Shown: positions 12,357-21,365 of the stretch, in pieces
How positions within the stretch are numbered: position 1 is the stretch's first letter
How the letters are laid out: every line of letters begins with the position of its first letter
Source of the DNA: Pomphorhynchus laevis
Lineage: Eukaryota > Acanthocephala > Palaeacanthocephala > Echinorhynchida > Pomphorhynchidae
DNA length: 64,000 nucleotides
Reading direction: 5' to 3'
Assembly: GCA_012934845.2 (NCBI GenBank)
Contig: WNNJ02002784.1
Location: 1 to 64,000, forward strand
Notes under the pieces: generated by a model
Seen by the model: the letters and a program-made list of their open reading frames with translations, nothing else
Database searches by the model: none
What the model was told of the DNA's origin: nothing
Position numbers and translations under genes: made by a program

Positions 12357-13409
12357 AACATGTTGAATTTCTTGGGCTATCAACTATCAAAAGGTACTAT
12401 TAAACCGGATCCCAATCGTGTCAAACCACGTAACATTGATGATTCACGAAGACAGAACAGCTGCTTACATGGATGGTTAGGCAACCGCAGCGACATCCAC
12501 ACTAGTGTAAGATCTGCAATCAACAGATTTCATTCAATAGATCTTATACCCAACGTCTCTAGTCTAACTGGATAAGGAATGGAGCGAGTTGCCGGAACCA
12601 AGTGCGTGGCTCTTCTCAAAATGTTGTCGAATTCACTCAATTCTGATTTCAGTTGAGGGTGTGTCGCGTGAGATGTAAAGAGCATATGTGATTTTAAGAG
12701 ACTCGAATATACAATGCGTAAAGCCTTTGGCTCAAATCGTCTAACATTTCAATGAAGAAATCCTAAAATTCTACGGCATTTTGCAATAATCGCAGAAGAA
12801 TGAAGACGAGATTTTAAATTGGAGGAGATAACAACACCTAGATCAGTAAAGTGATTTACTGATTCGTTAACTGTTGAGCTGAATTGATAAGAAGGGGAAG
12901 GTAATCGGAATTGACCAATTCTCATATGTCGACATTTACTAACATTGATTACTAAGCCGTGTGATGAACACCAACTACTAACTTTATCCAAATCTGATTG
13001 TAGTAGGGGAGAGCTAGAACAACCACGAAATAAAGGGCACCACAGTTTCATGTCATCGGCGTATAATAGGCACTGGCATGTAACATTTTCAGCGATTTCG
13101 TTGATGTAGATATTAAACAAAGTGGGACTAAGGATACAGCCTTGTGAAACACCTTGAGTGAGATAAAACCATTCAGAAAGAGACTCACCAACTCGCACAG
13201 CAAAGGAACTTCTACTCAAGAATTCACGTATCCAGAGACAAACGTGCTTTGAGAATCCGTAATTTCCAAGTTTCCGCAGTAAAATTGGATGAACGACCCG
13301 ATCAAAAGCTTTGGACAAATCAAGAAAGACGACGACAACATGTTGAATTTCTTAGGCTATCAACTATCAAAAGGTACTATTAAACCGGATCCCAATCGTG
13401 TCAAACCAC
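12357..13409. repeat. 73-bp direct repeats flanking the LINE
   Basis: 12357-12429 and 13337-13409 are identical except for one G/A. Both are the same stretch of the pol host sequence, which continues on either side. They are best explained as an unusually long target-site duplication. Confidence 0.85.
12430..13336 (-). mobile_element. 5'-truncated LINE (CR1/Jockey-like) insertion
   Basis: A minus-strand fragment with a continuous reverse transcriptase frame at 13318-12749. It starts at SKAFDRV (palm motif A region), then has GVSQG.ILSPTLFNIY (motif B region), LLYADDMKLW (catalytic YADD) and a C-terminal NVSKC. It begins abruptly at its 5' side, typical of LINE truncation during insertion. 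No poly-A is visible at the 3' side. It sits between 73-bp direct repeats (12357-12429 and 13337-13409) of the Ty3-type pol sequence, differing at one base, so the insertion looks fairly recent. Confidence 0.85.
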
Positions 13410-13809
13410 TTATCAATTTTCCGATTCCTACAGATAGAAAATTTATGCAGCGTCTAACGGATCTCCTTGCATATTATTCTTAATGGATACCTTCGTTTTC
13501 GCGAAAAATTAGACCTTTGCTCGATTTGATACATATCCGCCTTCAAGTGATGTTAACAAAGCTATTGATGACTTGAAGAATGAAATTTCTGAGGCAACTC
13601 TAACAGCGTATACTCACGATCTTCCTTTGACCGTAGAGACTGATGCATCATATTCGTCGATAGGTGCCGTTCTGAGCCAAGCATCAAAGCCGATTGCGTT
13701 TTTTCACAAACCCTACCAAAAACTGCGTTACATCAAAACGGCTTTATTCAATAATATCTATAAATAAAGTTATACAAAAGGTACAATCTGATCATTTCAT
13801 ATCGTAACA

Positions 13810-14575
13810 TTTGTTAGCTATCAAAACTTTCTGGTAATACGTAATTATTCAAATTTTTAGTTCATTAAATTGTTCAAATGAAGTATATTTGTTTTAACTG
13901 AGGCATTATATTAACCGCATTAAAGTTTTGATGAAAACTTTAACCAAGTTTGATAAAACTTTATTGGTTAAAGATAGCAGTTTTGTTATTTGGTTAAGAA
14001 AATCTTTATTATTATAGTTTTGTTAGTTTACAGGCAGTTTATAAAGTCATTGAAGCTCACGATAAAAGAACAAAGTAGTGATACCTACGATATTGGCATT
14101 TCACCGAGATTAAATCTAATTTTGAATAAACGTTAACAGCATTTCTTTTGCTTAGAATATTATATCAATTCGTTAAGAAATATGTAATTATGTTCGTTTT
14201 TATATAACAGTTGTTATTAAAATATAAAATATTCATTTTTATTCAGTATTTTTTATTTTAAATTTCTCGTTAAGTTTAAATTTATAGTTAATCACATTAT
14301 CAATTCGTAATAAATTATAAATATCTTATTAATTTTAATAATGAATTATATAAACTATCATAAATAAACGGGATTTTTTCTCATTTTAAATTCGAATATT
14401 TAATATTGAATATTTTATATTAAATATAAAATATTTTATATTTTATATTGGAATATTTCATAATGGTTCGTACAATATGAAATGTATAGGATTGTGCGGA
14501 ATATTGCTTCTGTATTCAGTTATTTTAACTTAGAGCTTTTAATTCGATAACGTACGAATTCACTTTTTACTCTAG
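13810..14575. other. AT-rich upstream region of RFC1
   Basis: No coding signal. A palindromic AT tract (about 14394-14460, repeats of ATATTTAATATT type) lies about 120-180 bp upstream of the start codon. I see no clear TATA box at a diagnostic distance. Confidence 0.4.
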
Positions 14576-16639
14576 ATGGATATACGAAATTACTTTGGAA
14601 AAAAGACAAGATGTCTAAGTAAAACTCAAAAGCTGAACGAATCAGATGATGATTTTAAACCTGTTAAAAGGCCAAGACGTCTTGTCAGAATATCTTCATC
14701 GTCTTCATCTGATAGTACAACCGATCATTCTGAAATAATGACATATGTTAAAAACGATAAGCACAAATCTAAATCATCAAAACCATATGCGTTAAGTAAG
14801 GAAAGCAATGTTTCCACACCGGCAAAGCAAATGCGAAAGCTTACAGTGAAAGACGAAAGTAGCAATGTTGAAATTCAACCGATAATTGAGGAAAGTAAGC
14901 AGAACAAAATGCTTAAAATACCAAAATCATCACCTAAACACAAGAAACTCAACGAGTCTACACAAGAAAGTTATTTAGTAAAGCAAGCTGTGAAGAATGA
15001 AAATATTGAATCAAATATCGATGATAGAAGATTATGGGTTGATAAATATCGGCCTATGTCTGTTAGTAAAATTATCGGTCAACAAGGACAGAAAAGTCCA
15101 CTTTCAAAGCTACTTGCTTGGCTTGAGTGCTGGAAAAAACCAAAACACGATGTTGAAGGTCGGCAGTTTAAATCTGTCTTGATATCTGGACCTCCAGGTA
15201 TTGGAAAAACCACAACTGCTCATCTTGCTTGTCAGCATTTAGGGTTTAGTATTTCAGATTTAAATTCGTCAGATACTCGATCGAAGAATACTTTACAACT
15301 AGAGCTTTCAAGTGCTACATCATCGTTTGCAGTTGTCCAGGGCCAATCTCAAGTCAAATCATCTTGTATTATTATGGATGAAGTTGATGGTATGGCTGGT
15401 AATGAGGATCGCGGGGGTATTCAAGAACTAATCTCAATTATTAAATCAACAAAGATACCAATTATTTGCATTTGTAATGATCGTCAACACACTAAAATAC
15501 GGTCACTTGCTAATCATTGCTTTGATCTTAGATTTCAACGACTTCGAAAGGAGCAAATACGAGCTTGCTTACTTAGTATATTAAGCAAGGAAAAGCGTAA
15601 AATCGACAATATTTTACTCGATCAATTAATCGATGGCTGTAATGGAGATCTAAGACAAGCTATTCATTCTTTGCATATGCTACTTTCTTCTGCAAATGCA
15701 ATAAATATGGATGCATGTTCAGCGAAAGAAACCCTATCGATGAGTGCTTTTGATCTTTGTCGCCAAATATTTTTACCTAATATGAATGATAATCCACTTA
15801 AGATTACTGATAGAATGGATATGTTTTTTCATGATTATAATTTGATACCGCTTTTTGTTCAAGAAAATTACCCTCGTGTGTCCAGTGAAAAGGGTAAAAA
15901 TAAACTGACAGCATGTTTAGCCGAATGTGCAGCATATATCGCTTTAGCTGATATCATGAGCAATTCGATGCGATCGTTGAATAACTGGACCTTACTTCGT
16001 ACCGTGGCTATGTTTTCATCCGCTATTCCATGCCATCTTAAGCAAGGTTACATGAGTGGAATTATCAATTTTCCAGCTTGGCTTGGTAAGCAAAGCAAAC
16101 AAAATAGGATAAAGCGTCAACTAGAAGATACACATAGCCATTACCGTATTAAGCAGACGATAAACAAAACAGAATTTCGATTATTCGCCGCTTATCCACT
16201 AATGCAGATGATATACAAGCCAGTTGCTTCTCATGGGGCAGACGGCCTTAAGAGATCTTGTGCTCTTGCACAGTCGGCGTATTTGCAGAAACAAGACCTA
16301 GATAACATTGCTGAGATATGTTTTGATTTTAAAATCCCACTTGATAGTAAGCTGAAGGCGGCGTTTACTAAGTGTATGAAACAAACTCACGTCCTGTACC
16401 CTTATCAGTTGCGAGATCGCGGTAAATTACCGGCCATTAAGGAAAATCTAGACTTTATGGACGGCTCTGATACAGCTCAAAGTGAAAATAGCTCTGGCGA
16501 CGAAGATTCAGAATTTGTTAAAAATAAAGTAATTAAGCGACGTGAAGTAACCAAAAATAATAAAGGCGCAAAAGTGTCTCCATCTGAACGTCCTCAAAAA
16601 GGAAGACGTCCAACCAAACCTAAAAAGAATAAAATTTAA
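14576..16639 (+). CDS. RFC1: Replication factor C large subunit (RFC1), intronless, no BRCT
   Basis: 687 residues in one exon. RFC1 is the large ATPase of the heteropentameric clamp loader that places PCNA on primer-template DNA in the nucleus. The start MDIRNYFG matches the conserved N-terminal PCNA-binding motif of RFC1. Residues 20-150 are a low-complexity Ser/Lys-rich linker. LWVDKYRP lies at 153-160, Walker A GPPGIGKTT at 205-213 and Walker B DEVD at 268-271, followed by GMAGNEDRGG. The sensor region is ICNDRQH and then KIRSL. The RFC1-type C-terminal domain (FFHDYN, LFVQENYP, FPAWLGK) follows to about residue 590, then an acidic patch and a Lys-rich nuclear-localisation tail. Animal RFC1 proteins are usually 950-1150 residues with a BRCT domain before the ATPase. 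That domain is absent here, and the linker is too short to hold it. All ATPase motifs are intact. Confidence 0.97.
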   Translation: MDIRNYFGKKTRCLSKTQKLNESDDDFKPVKRPRRLVRISSSSSSDSTTDHSEIMTYVKNDKHKSKSSKPYALSKESNVSTPAKQMRKLTVKDESSNVEIQPIIEESKQNKMLKIPKSSPKHKKLNESTQESYLVKQAVKNENIESNIDDRRLWVDKYRPMSVSKIIGQQGQKSPLSKLLAWLECWKKPKHDVEGRQFKSVLISGPPGIGKTTTAHLACQHLGFSISDLNSSDTRSKNTLQLELSSATSSFAVVQGQSQVKSSCIIMDEVDGMAGNEDRGGIQELISIIKSTKIPIICICNDRQHTKIRSLANHCFDLRFQRLRKEQIRACLLSILSKEKRKIDNILLDQLIDGCNGDLRQAIHSLHMLLSSANAINMDACSAKETLSMSAFDLCRQIFLPNMNDNPLKITDRMDMFFHDYNLIPLFVQENYPRVSSEKGKNKLTACLAECAAYIALADIMSNSMRSLNNWTLLRTVAMFSSAIPCHLKQGYMSGIINFPAWLGKQSKQNRIKRQLEDTHSHYRIKQTINKTEFRLFAAYPLMQMIYKPVASHGADGLKRSCALAQSAYLQKQDLDNIAEICFDFKIPLDSKLKAAFTKCMKQTHVLYPYQLRDRGKLPAIKENLDFMDGSDTAQSENSSGDEDSEFVKNKVIKRREVTKNNKGAKVSPSERPQKGRRPTKPKKNKI

Positions 16640-17736
16640 ATTTACGAATGTAGACTTTTGTAATTAGATTTTTGTTGGTATAAAATTCTGTAATTAATAC
16701 CCTTTTTCTTTAGACAACTTGTATCTTTGTCAATACAGCTGGCTAATTTACAGAGATTTGTTTTCTGTCCTTTTTAAAACGCCTAACTTGAATTTTATTG
16801 ATTACGCAACTTTAGATTTTCAGTAAACTTAATGCTTGTAACGTGTTTTGTTTTAAAGTTTTGAGAAGAAAGTGTATCTTAACTAGCGTTTATGTGAAAT
16901 TTAGCTTTTTACATCTTGTTCATAATTATTTTCTGCGAGTTATAACACCTAAGTTGTTAATGCAAATGAAGTTCTGAGTTATGTTTATTCAATGACATTA
17001 CATCAGTATTCTAAATATACCACAATTTTAAAAAATGTAAATTCTGTATTTAGGGTAAAAGGGAAACCTGTGTGTGACGTATTTATTCGAAACATCTATA
17101 TTACAATATTTCAACTTTTAGAAGTGATTTCGAATTATATATTGCAGTATGTGTTAAAATACACCCGTCGCTCTCAAGTCAATATTTTTAACGTTTAATT
17201 TTATTCATTCAAGTTAATTAGATAGCTACGGATCTTTTTGGATTATGTCTTAATTGCACATTGTGGTTATCTATTGTAAAAATTTATCATATCATATTTG
17301 CCGCTAAATAAAATCAAAGTATAAAACGATTAATTACACAATTAACATTCTTATTTTGTCATAATTTCATATTATAAAATATTAATTTGCTATATTAATT
17401 TTAATATTAAATATTACAATATTAATATAATTTCATATTAGTAATTACATTGAATATGTTTGGTTTGCAATCCAAAATTTGTTCGGTATAATTTAAAATC
17501 AATAGTTCTTTACTTAACTATCATAATGCTGTCAATATATAAATTTAGTAAGTCTACTTATTTCAACCACAATAACTTCTAAATTAATAATTTTCGCAAA
17601 TAAATTTACTGCTCCATGCTTTAATTAGTAATTTACGGATTTGCATTACAAATCAAGACCGATTACATAATGATTTCTTATTACTACCAGATATATTCAA
17701 ATATATCAACATATTGCGATAGTATCAACAGCAGTC
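16640..17736. other. Spacer with a copy of a dispersed repeat
   Basis: No gene recognised. 17090-17285 is about 90 percent identical to 21165-21365, including ACACCCGTCGCTCTCAAGTC. 17550-17690 recurs in diverged form at 18140-18280 (AGTAAGTCTA...GATTACAT). The first AATAAA that could serve RFC1 overlaps its stop codon; another is at about 17306. Confidence 0.6.
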
Positions 17737-18000
17737 TTATAGGGTTATTTCATAGAAAGCATCTTTAATGTAATTTTTAAGTTGTGCTTTTGATTTGCAC
17801 CTGTTTCTGGTTACCAAACTTTTCCATTTACTTAATAAGTTCACAATTGGATTAAGAAATTGACATAGAAGAAGAGTGTTGGCAACGAATCCAGATAAAT
17901 CTAAACTGCGATAACGTTGAATCCTTACATTATTAAGAATGATAACAGGATTTATTATTCTGGTTAAATCACATGCAGCTTTTAATTTATTCAAACAATT
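17737..18000 (-). pseudogene. Tc1/IS630-type transposase C-terminal relic
   Basis: An 85-codon minus-strand frame resembling the end of a DDE transposase of the Tc1/mariner-IS630 superfamily. VIILNNVRIQR matches the second catalytic Asp region (usually LDNxxIHR; the Asp is replaced by Asn here). FLNPIVNLLSKWKSLV matches the block holding the final acidic residue (usually NPIEN; Glu is replaced by Val). It ends KNYIKDAFYEIT. Both catalytic positions are lost and upstream domains are missing, so it is dead. No inverted repeats were found around it. Confidence 0.7.
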
Positions 18001-18289
18001 TTGAAAAATTTATCCTGTAACAGCTTTTTATACACTTTGTGATAGAGAAGCTTATTTTTAGGCATTACCGCAACAGAAGAAATATTTTTGCTAATGGAAC
18101 TGTTGTTGCTCTTATTCCTACTCGCGTAAGTAAGTAGTAATTAGTAAGTCTATATATTTCAACAAAAACGAAGTCAATATAAATTTACTGCACCAAACTT
18201 TTATTAGTGATTTACGGATGGGCGTTACAAATAAAGATCGATTACATGATCACTTGTTGTTACTGGCAGAAGAAGATCCTGCACATGGG

Positions 18290-18605
18290 ATTAATTAATA
18301 TCCAAATTCTAAATCAATAATTTTCGCCGTCAATCAATGTATATGCAAGCAATCAAATATCCTCAGGTAACATCAGATTTCTTTCGATTATAAGTATACA
18401 TAGTAGCAGACAAAATATTTTTATACATTTTAAAAATTTATATATTTAATATATATTTGTAAATATGTAGTATAAAGTTTATATATATTGTATATATAAA
18501 TATATCAATAAATATATAGTATATATTTATACATAAAGTTTATATATAGCTTAGTATATATTTATATATTTAGTATATATTTTATATATAAAGTATATAT
18601 TTAGT
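18290..18605. repeat. AT-rich simple sequence
   Basis: A degenerate TATATATTTAGTA-type tract from about 18420 to 18605 leads directly into the 364-bp satellite. Confidence 0.8.
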
Positions 18606-19981
18606 ACACCGTTTTGTATAAATGCCGTATTTAGTAATAAATCCTAGACCGTAGTCTACTCAGCACATCCGTGCACTACTATTATACATGCCGTATCCAT
18701 TAAGGATCCAACGAGTGCAGCGACAATTCAGCAACAACCTCTGACTAGTGTTTAAGGATGGTCCGCACAGCAATTCGATCTGGTAAAAAGCGTAAGCCTC
18801 AGACAAATTGGAAATGTTTCGGAAACGCCTTTATTCACAATGTCACACAGTCAACCGAAACGATCAGTGAGTACTTCATTCTACTGATAAGTGTCGCCGG
18901 GTACTCATTGGTCGTCTAAAAGTGACATGTTGAGTGAAAGTGGTGAATCGAAATTCAGTCTATCAAGCAACACAATTTAGTATAAATGCCGTATTTCTTA
19001 AGAAATTCTGAACCGTTGTCTACTCAGCACATCCGTGCACTACTATTATACATGCCGTATCCATTAAGGATCCAACGAGTGCAGCGACAATTCATCAACA
19101 ACCTCTGTCTAGTGTTTAAGGATAGTCTGCACATCAATTCGATATGGTAAAGAGCGTAAGCCTCAGACAATTTAGCAAAGTGTCGGAAACGCCTTTATTC
19201 ACAATGTCACACAGGCAACTGAAACGATCAGTGAGTACTCTATTCTACTGATGAGTGTTGCCGGGTACTTATTGGTCGTCTAGAAGTGACATGGTGACTG
19301 AAAGTCGTGAATCAAAGTCCAGTTTAACAAACAACACCATTTTGTATAAATGCCGTATTTCGAAATAACTCCTGGACTGTTGTCTACTTAGCACATCCGT
19401 GCACTACTATTATACATGGTGTATCTATTAAGGATCCAACGAGTGCAGCGACAATTCAGCAACAACCTCTGCATAGTGTTTAAAGATGGTCCGCACAGCA
19501 ATTCGATCTGGTAAAGAACGTAAGCCTCAGACAATTTAACAGTGTCGGAAACGCCTTTATTCACAATGTTACACAGGAAACCGAAACGATCAGTGAGTAC
19601 TTCATTGTACTGATAAGTGTCGCCGGGTACTCATTGGTCGTCAAAAAATGACATGATGACTGAAAGTCGTGAATCGAAATTCAGTCTATCAAGCAACACA
19701 ATTTAGTATAAATGCTTTATTTCGTAATAAATCCTAGACCGTTGTCTACTCAGCACATCCGTGCAACAATGTCACACAGACAACCGAAACGACCAGTGAG
19801 TACTTTATTATTCTGATGAGTGTTGCCGGGTACTAATTGGTCGTCTATAGGTGATATGGTGACTGAAAGTCATGATTCAAGGTCCATTCTAACACGAAAC
19901 ACCATTTTGTATAGATGCCGTATTTTGAAAGAAATCCTGGACCGTTGTCTACTTAGCACATCTGTGCACTACTATTATATA
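18606..19981 (+). repeat. 364-bp satellite array, about 3.8 units
   Basis: Repeat phase marked by GTATAAATGCC at 18616, 18980, 19344, 19706 and 19919, giving units of 364, 364, 362 and an internally deleted 213 bp. Units are about 90 percent identical. More copies lie at 27465-28110 and a diverged piece at 36003-36090. Each unit holds a conserved structured segment (CGAAACGATCAG ... CTGATRAG ... GGTCGTC), annotated separately. No open frame is conserved. Confidence 0.95.
19214..19285 (+). ncRNA. Hammerhead-core boxes in non-classical order (satellite unit 2)
   Basis: GGCAAC (19214-19219), one base, GAAA (19221-19224), a 14-nt strand (19225-19238), TTCTA (19243-19247 area), CTGATGA (19248-19254), GT, GTTGCC (19257-19262), GG, a 14-nt strand (19265-19278) fully pairing with 19225-19238 (with G-U pairs), then TC of a GTC triplet (19279-19280) and TAGAA (19281-19285) pairing with TTCTA. 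All three hammerhead core boxes are each flanked by the right helix partners, but the order is GAAA, CUGANGA, UC instead of CUGANGA, GAAA, UC. Other units carry CTGATAA and would be impaired. Function is inferred only. Confidence 0.4.
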
Positions 19982-20100
19982 TAAACAAGAAAGGAAGTAC
20001 CGCCGCCCGGGATCTTCAGAAGTTTAATAAATAAATTAGAAATTTGATTCAACCAGGACTGTCTATTATACCTATCTGCCTCTTTCTATATATAGAGAAT

Positions 20101-20171
20101 TTCATGCTTCATCACTGCAAGACGGCATACCGTTTCGACTTTGAGAAGCCTCATCAGTTGTAGCACATACA
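20101..20171 (-). ncRNA. Type I hammerhead ribozyme, copy 1
   Basis: Minus strand: stem I, CTGATGA (20157-20151), stem II GGCTT/AAGTC around CTCA, GAAA, stem III CGG/CCG around TATG, then the GTC cleavage triplet with the cut between plus-strand positions 20121 and 20120. Stem I has one A-C mismatch in CTACAA/TTGCAG. The core is intact. Confidence 0.88.
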
Positions 20172-20449
20172 ATGAATACACATGAAAAACATACTATATA
20201 TAGATTAATGCAGAAATAATTCACTATATGCTAATTGCATGACGTAGCTTTCGCTTTCAAAGTCAATACAATGCAGTGAATTCTTATCAGTGTAATATAC
20301 ATCAGCGGAATCATGTATTGATCAATAAAATAAACAAGAAAGAAAGCACCGCCGCCTGGGATATTCAGAAGATAAATAAATAAATTAGAGATGTGATTCA
20401 GCCAGGACTGTCTATTACACCCATCTGCCTCTTTCAATATATAGAGAAT

Positions 20450-20520
20450 TGCATGCTTCATCACTGCAAGACGGCATACCGTTTCAGCTTTGAAAAGCCT
20501 CATCAGTTGCAGCACATACA
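20450..20520 (-). ncRNA. Type I hammerhead ribozyme, copy 2
   Basis: Minus strand: CTGCAA, CTGATGA (20506-20500), stem II GGCTT/AAGCT (one G-U), GAAA, CGG TATG CCG, GTC, TTGCAG. The cut is predicted between 20470 and 20469. Stem I is perfect, and an outer stem TGTATGT/GCATGCA closes an internal loop. Confidence 0.9.
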
Positions 20521-20703
20521 ATGAATGTACATGAAAAACATACTATATATAGATTAAAGCAGAAAGAATTCACTATATGCTAATTGCATTACGTAGCTTT
20601 CGCTTTCGAAGTTAATACAATGCAGTGAATTCTTCTCAGTGTAATAGACATCAGCGGATCATGTATTGATCAATAAAATAGTATGTTTTTTATGTGTATT
20701 CAT

Positions 20704-20774
20704 TGTATGTGCTGCAACTGATGAGGCTTCTCAAAGCCGAAACGGTATGCCGTCTTGCAGTGATGAAGCATGCA
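20704..20774 (+). ncRNA. Type I hammerhead ribozyme, copy 3
   Basis: TGTATGT (20704-20710) pairs with GCATGCA (20768-20774), CTGCAA (20712-20717) with TTGCAG (20755-20760). CTGATGA is at 20718-20724, stem II GGCTT/AAGCC at 20725-20738, GAAA at 20739-20742, stem III CGG/CCG at 20743-20752, and TC of the GTC triplet at 20753-20754. Every conserved core base is present. The stem I internal loop and the stem II loop CTCA are where tertiary contacts form in active natural hammerheads. Confidence 0.92.
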
Positions 20775-20840
20775 ATTCTCTATATATTGAAAGAGGCAGA
20801 TAGGTGTAATAGACAGTCCTGGTTGAATCACATCTCTAAT

Positions 20841-20898
20841 ATGTATAATTATAATGTAATACTAGTTTGCTTACTAGTATCACATTATAATTATATAT
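20841..20898. repeat. AT-rich perfect-looking hairpin
   Basis: Arms of about 26 bp (20841-20866 and 20873-20898, ATGTATAATTATAAT.. and its reverse complement with one or two changes) around a 6-bp loop. Followed to about 21100 by ATATTACATTAT-type simple sequence. Confidence 0.8.
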
Positions 20899-21100
20899 CA
20901 TACTGTATTCATTCTAGTGGATCCTGGAGAACGGTCTCCGTATAGCACATTATATATAATGTTCTAGTATATAGCACATTATATATAATTACATATATAT
21001 TACATTACATACCACATTACATTATATAACATATAATGTAATGTTACATCATATATATTACATTATATTATATACCACATTATATACCACATATAGATAT

Positions 21101-21256
21101 GAGCGACGGGCGTATTTTAAAATACACCCAGTGTATATAATACACCCATTATATTATACACCTAATATCGAAGCATCTATATTACAATATTTAACTTTTA
21201 GAAGTTGTTTCGAATTATATATTGCGGTATATGTTAAAATACACCCGTCGCTCTCA
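21101..21256. mobile_element. Small inverted-repeat (MITE-like) element
   Basis: GAGCGACGGGCGTATTTTAA at the left and its reverse complement with one change at the right (21237-21256). The right end and following DNA to 21365 are shared with 17090-17285. No transposase inside. No clear target duplication. Confidence 0.5.
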
Positions 21257-21365
21257 AGTCGATATTTTTAACGTTTAATTTTATTCATTCAAGTTTATTA
21301 AGAGCTACGAAGCTTTTTGGATTAGGTCTTAATCGCACATTGTGGTTATCTATTGTAAACATTTA

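Larger units (their letters stand above)
12203..13809 (+). mobile_element. Partial Ty3-type pol copy bounded by LTR pieces
   Basis: A plus-strand fossil fragment covering only the reverse transcriptase thumb to RNase H region of the same family. LTR-like sequence lies at both ends (12203-12262 and 13738-13809). A LINE is inserted in it (12430-13336). It looks like an internally shortened, non-autonomous derivative. It is broken. Confidence 0.75.
19984..20842 (-). repeat. 349-bp ribozyme-bearing repeat: two tandem copies plus one inverted
   Basis: Copies 1 (19984-20333) and 2 (20334-20680) are head-to-tail on the minus strand. Copy 3 (about 20682-20842) is inverted and truncated. They are about 93 percent identical. 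The distance between the ribozyme cleavage sites of copies 1 and 2 is 349 bp. Each has a full type I hammerhead. The open frames over these copies are chance reading of the repeat. Size, tandem layout and hammerhead match metazoan retrozyme-type repeats or terminal repeats of Penelope-like elements; I cannot tell which. Confidence 0.9.

Noticed and set aside
14997-15182. Second small open frame inside RFC1
   Set aside because: Out-of-frame shadow of the RFC1 coding sequence.
18870-18913. Classical hammerhead (CUGANGA followed by GAAA) in the 364-bp satellite
   Set aside because: No GAAA with a matching stem II lies downstream of CTGATRA; the only consistent partner is upstream, so only the permuted model was kept.
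20231-20945. Two related open frames (YVLQLMRL...AETVCRLAV) that look like a conserved protein pair
   Set aside because: They are the 349-bp ribozyme repeat read in opposite orientations; the conserved part is the hammerhead itself.
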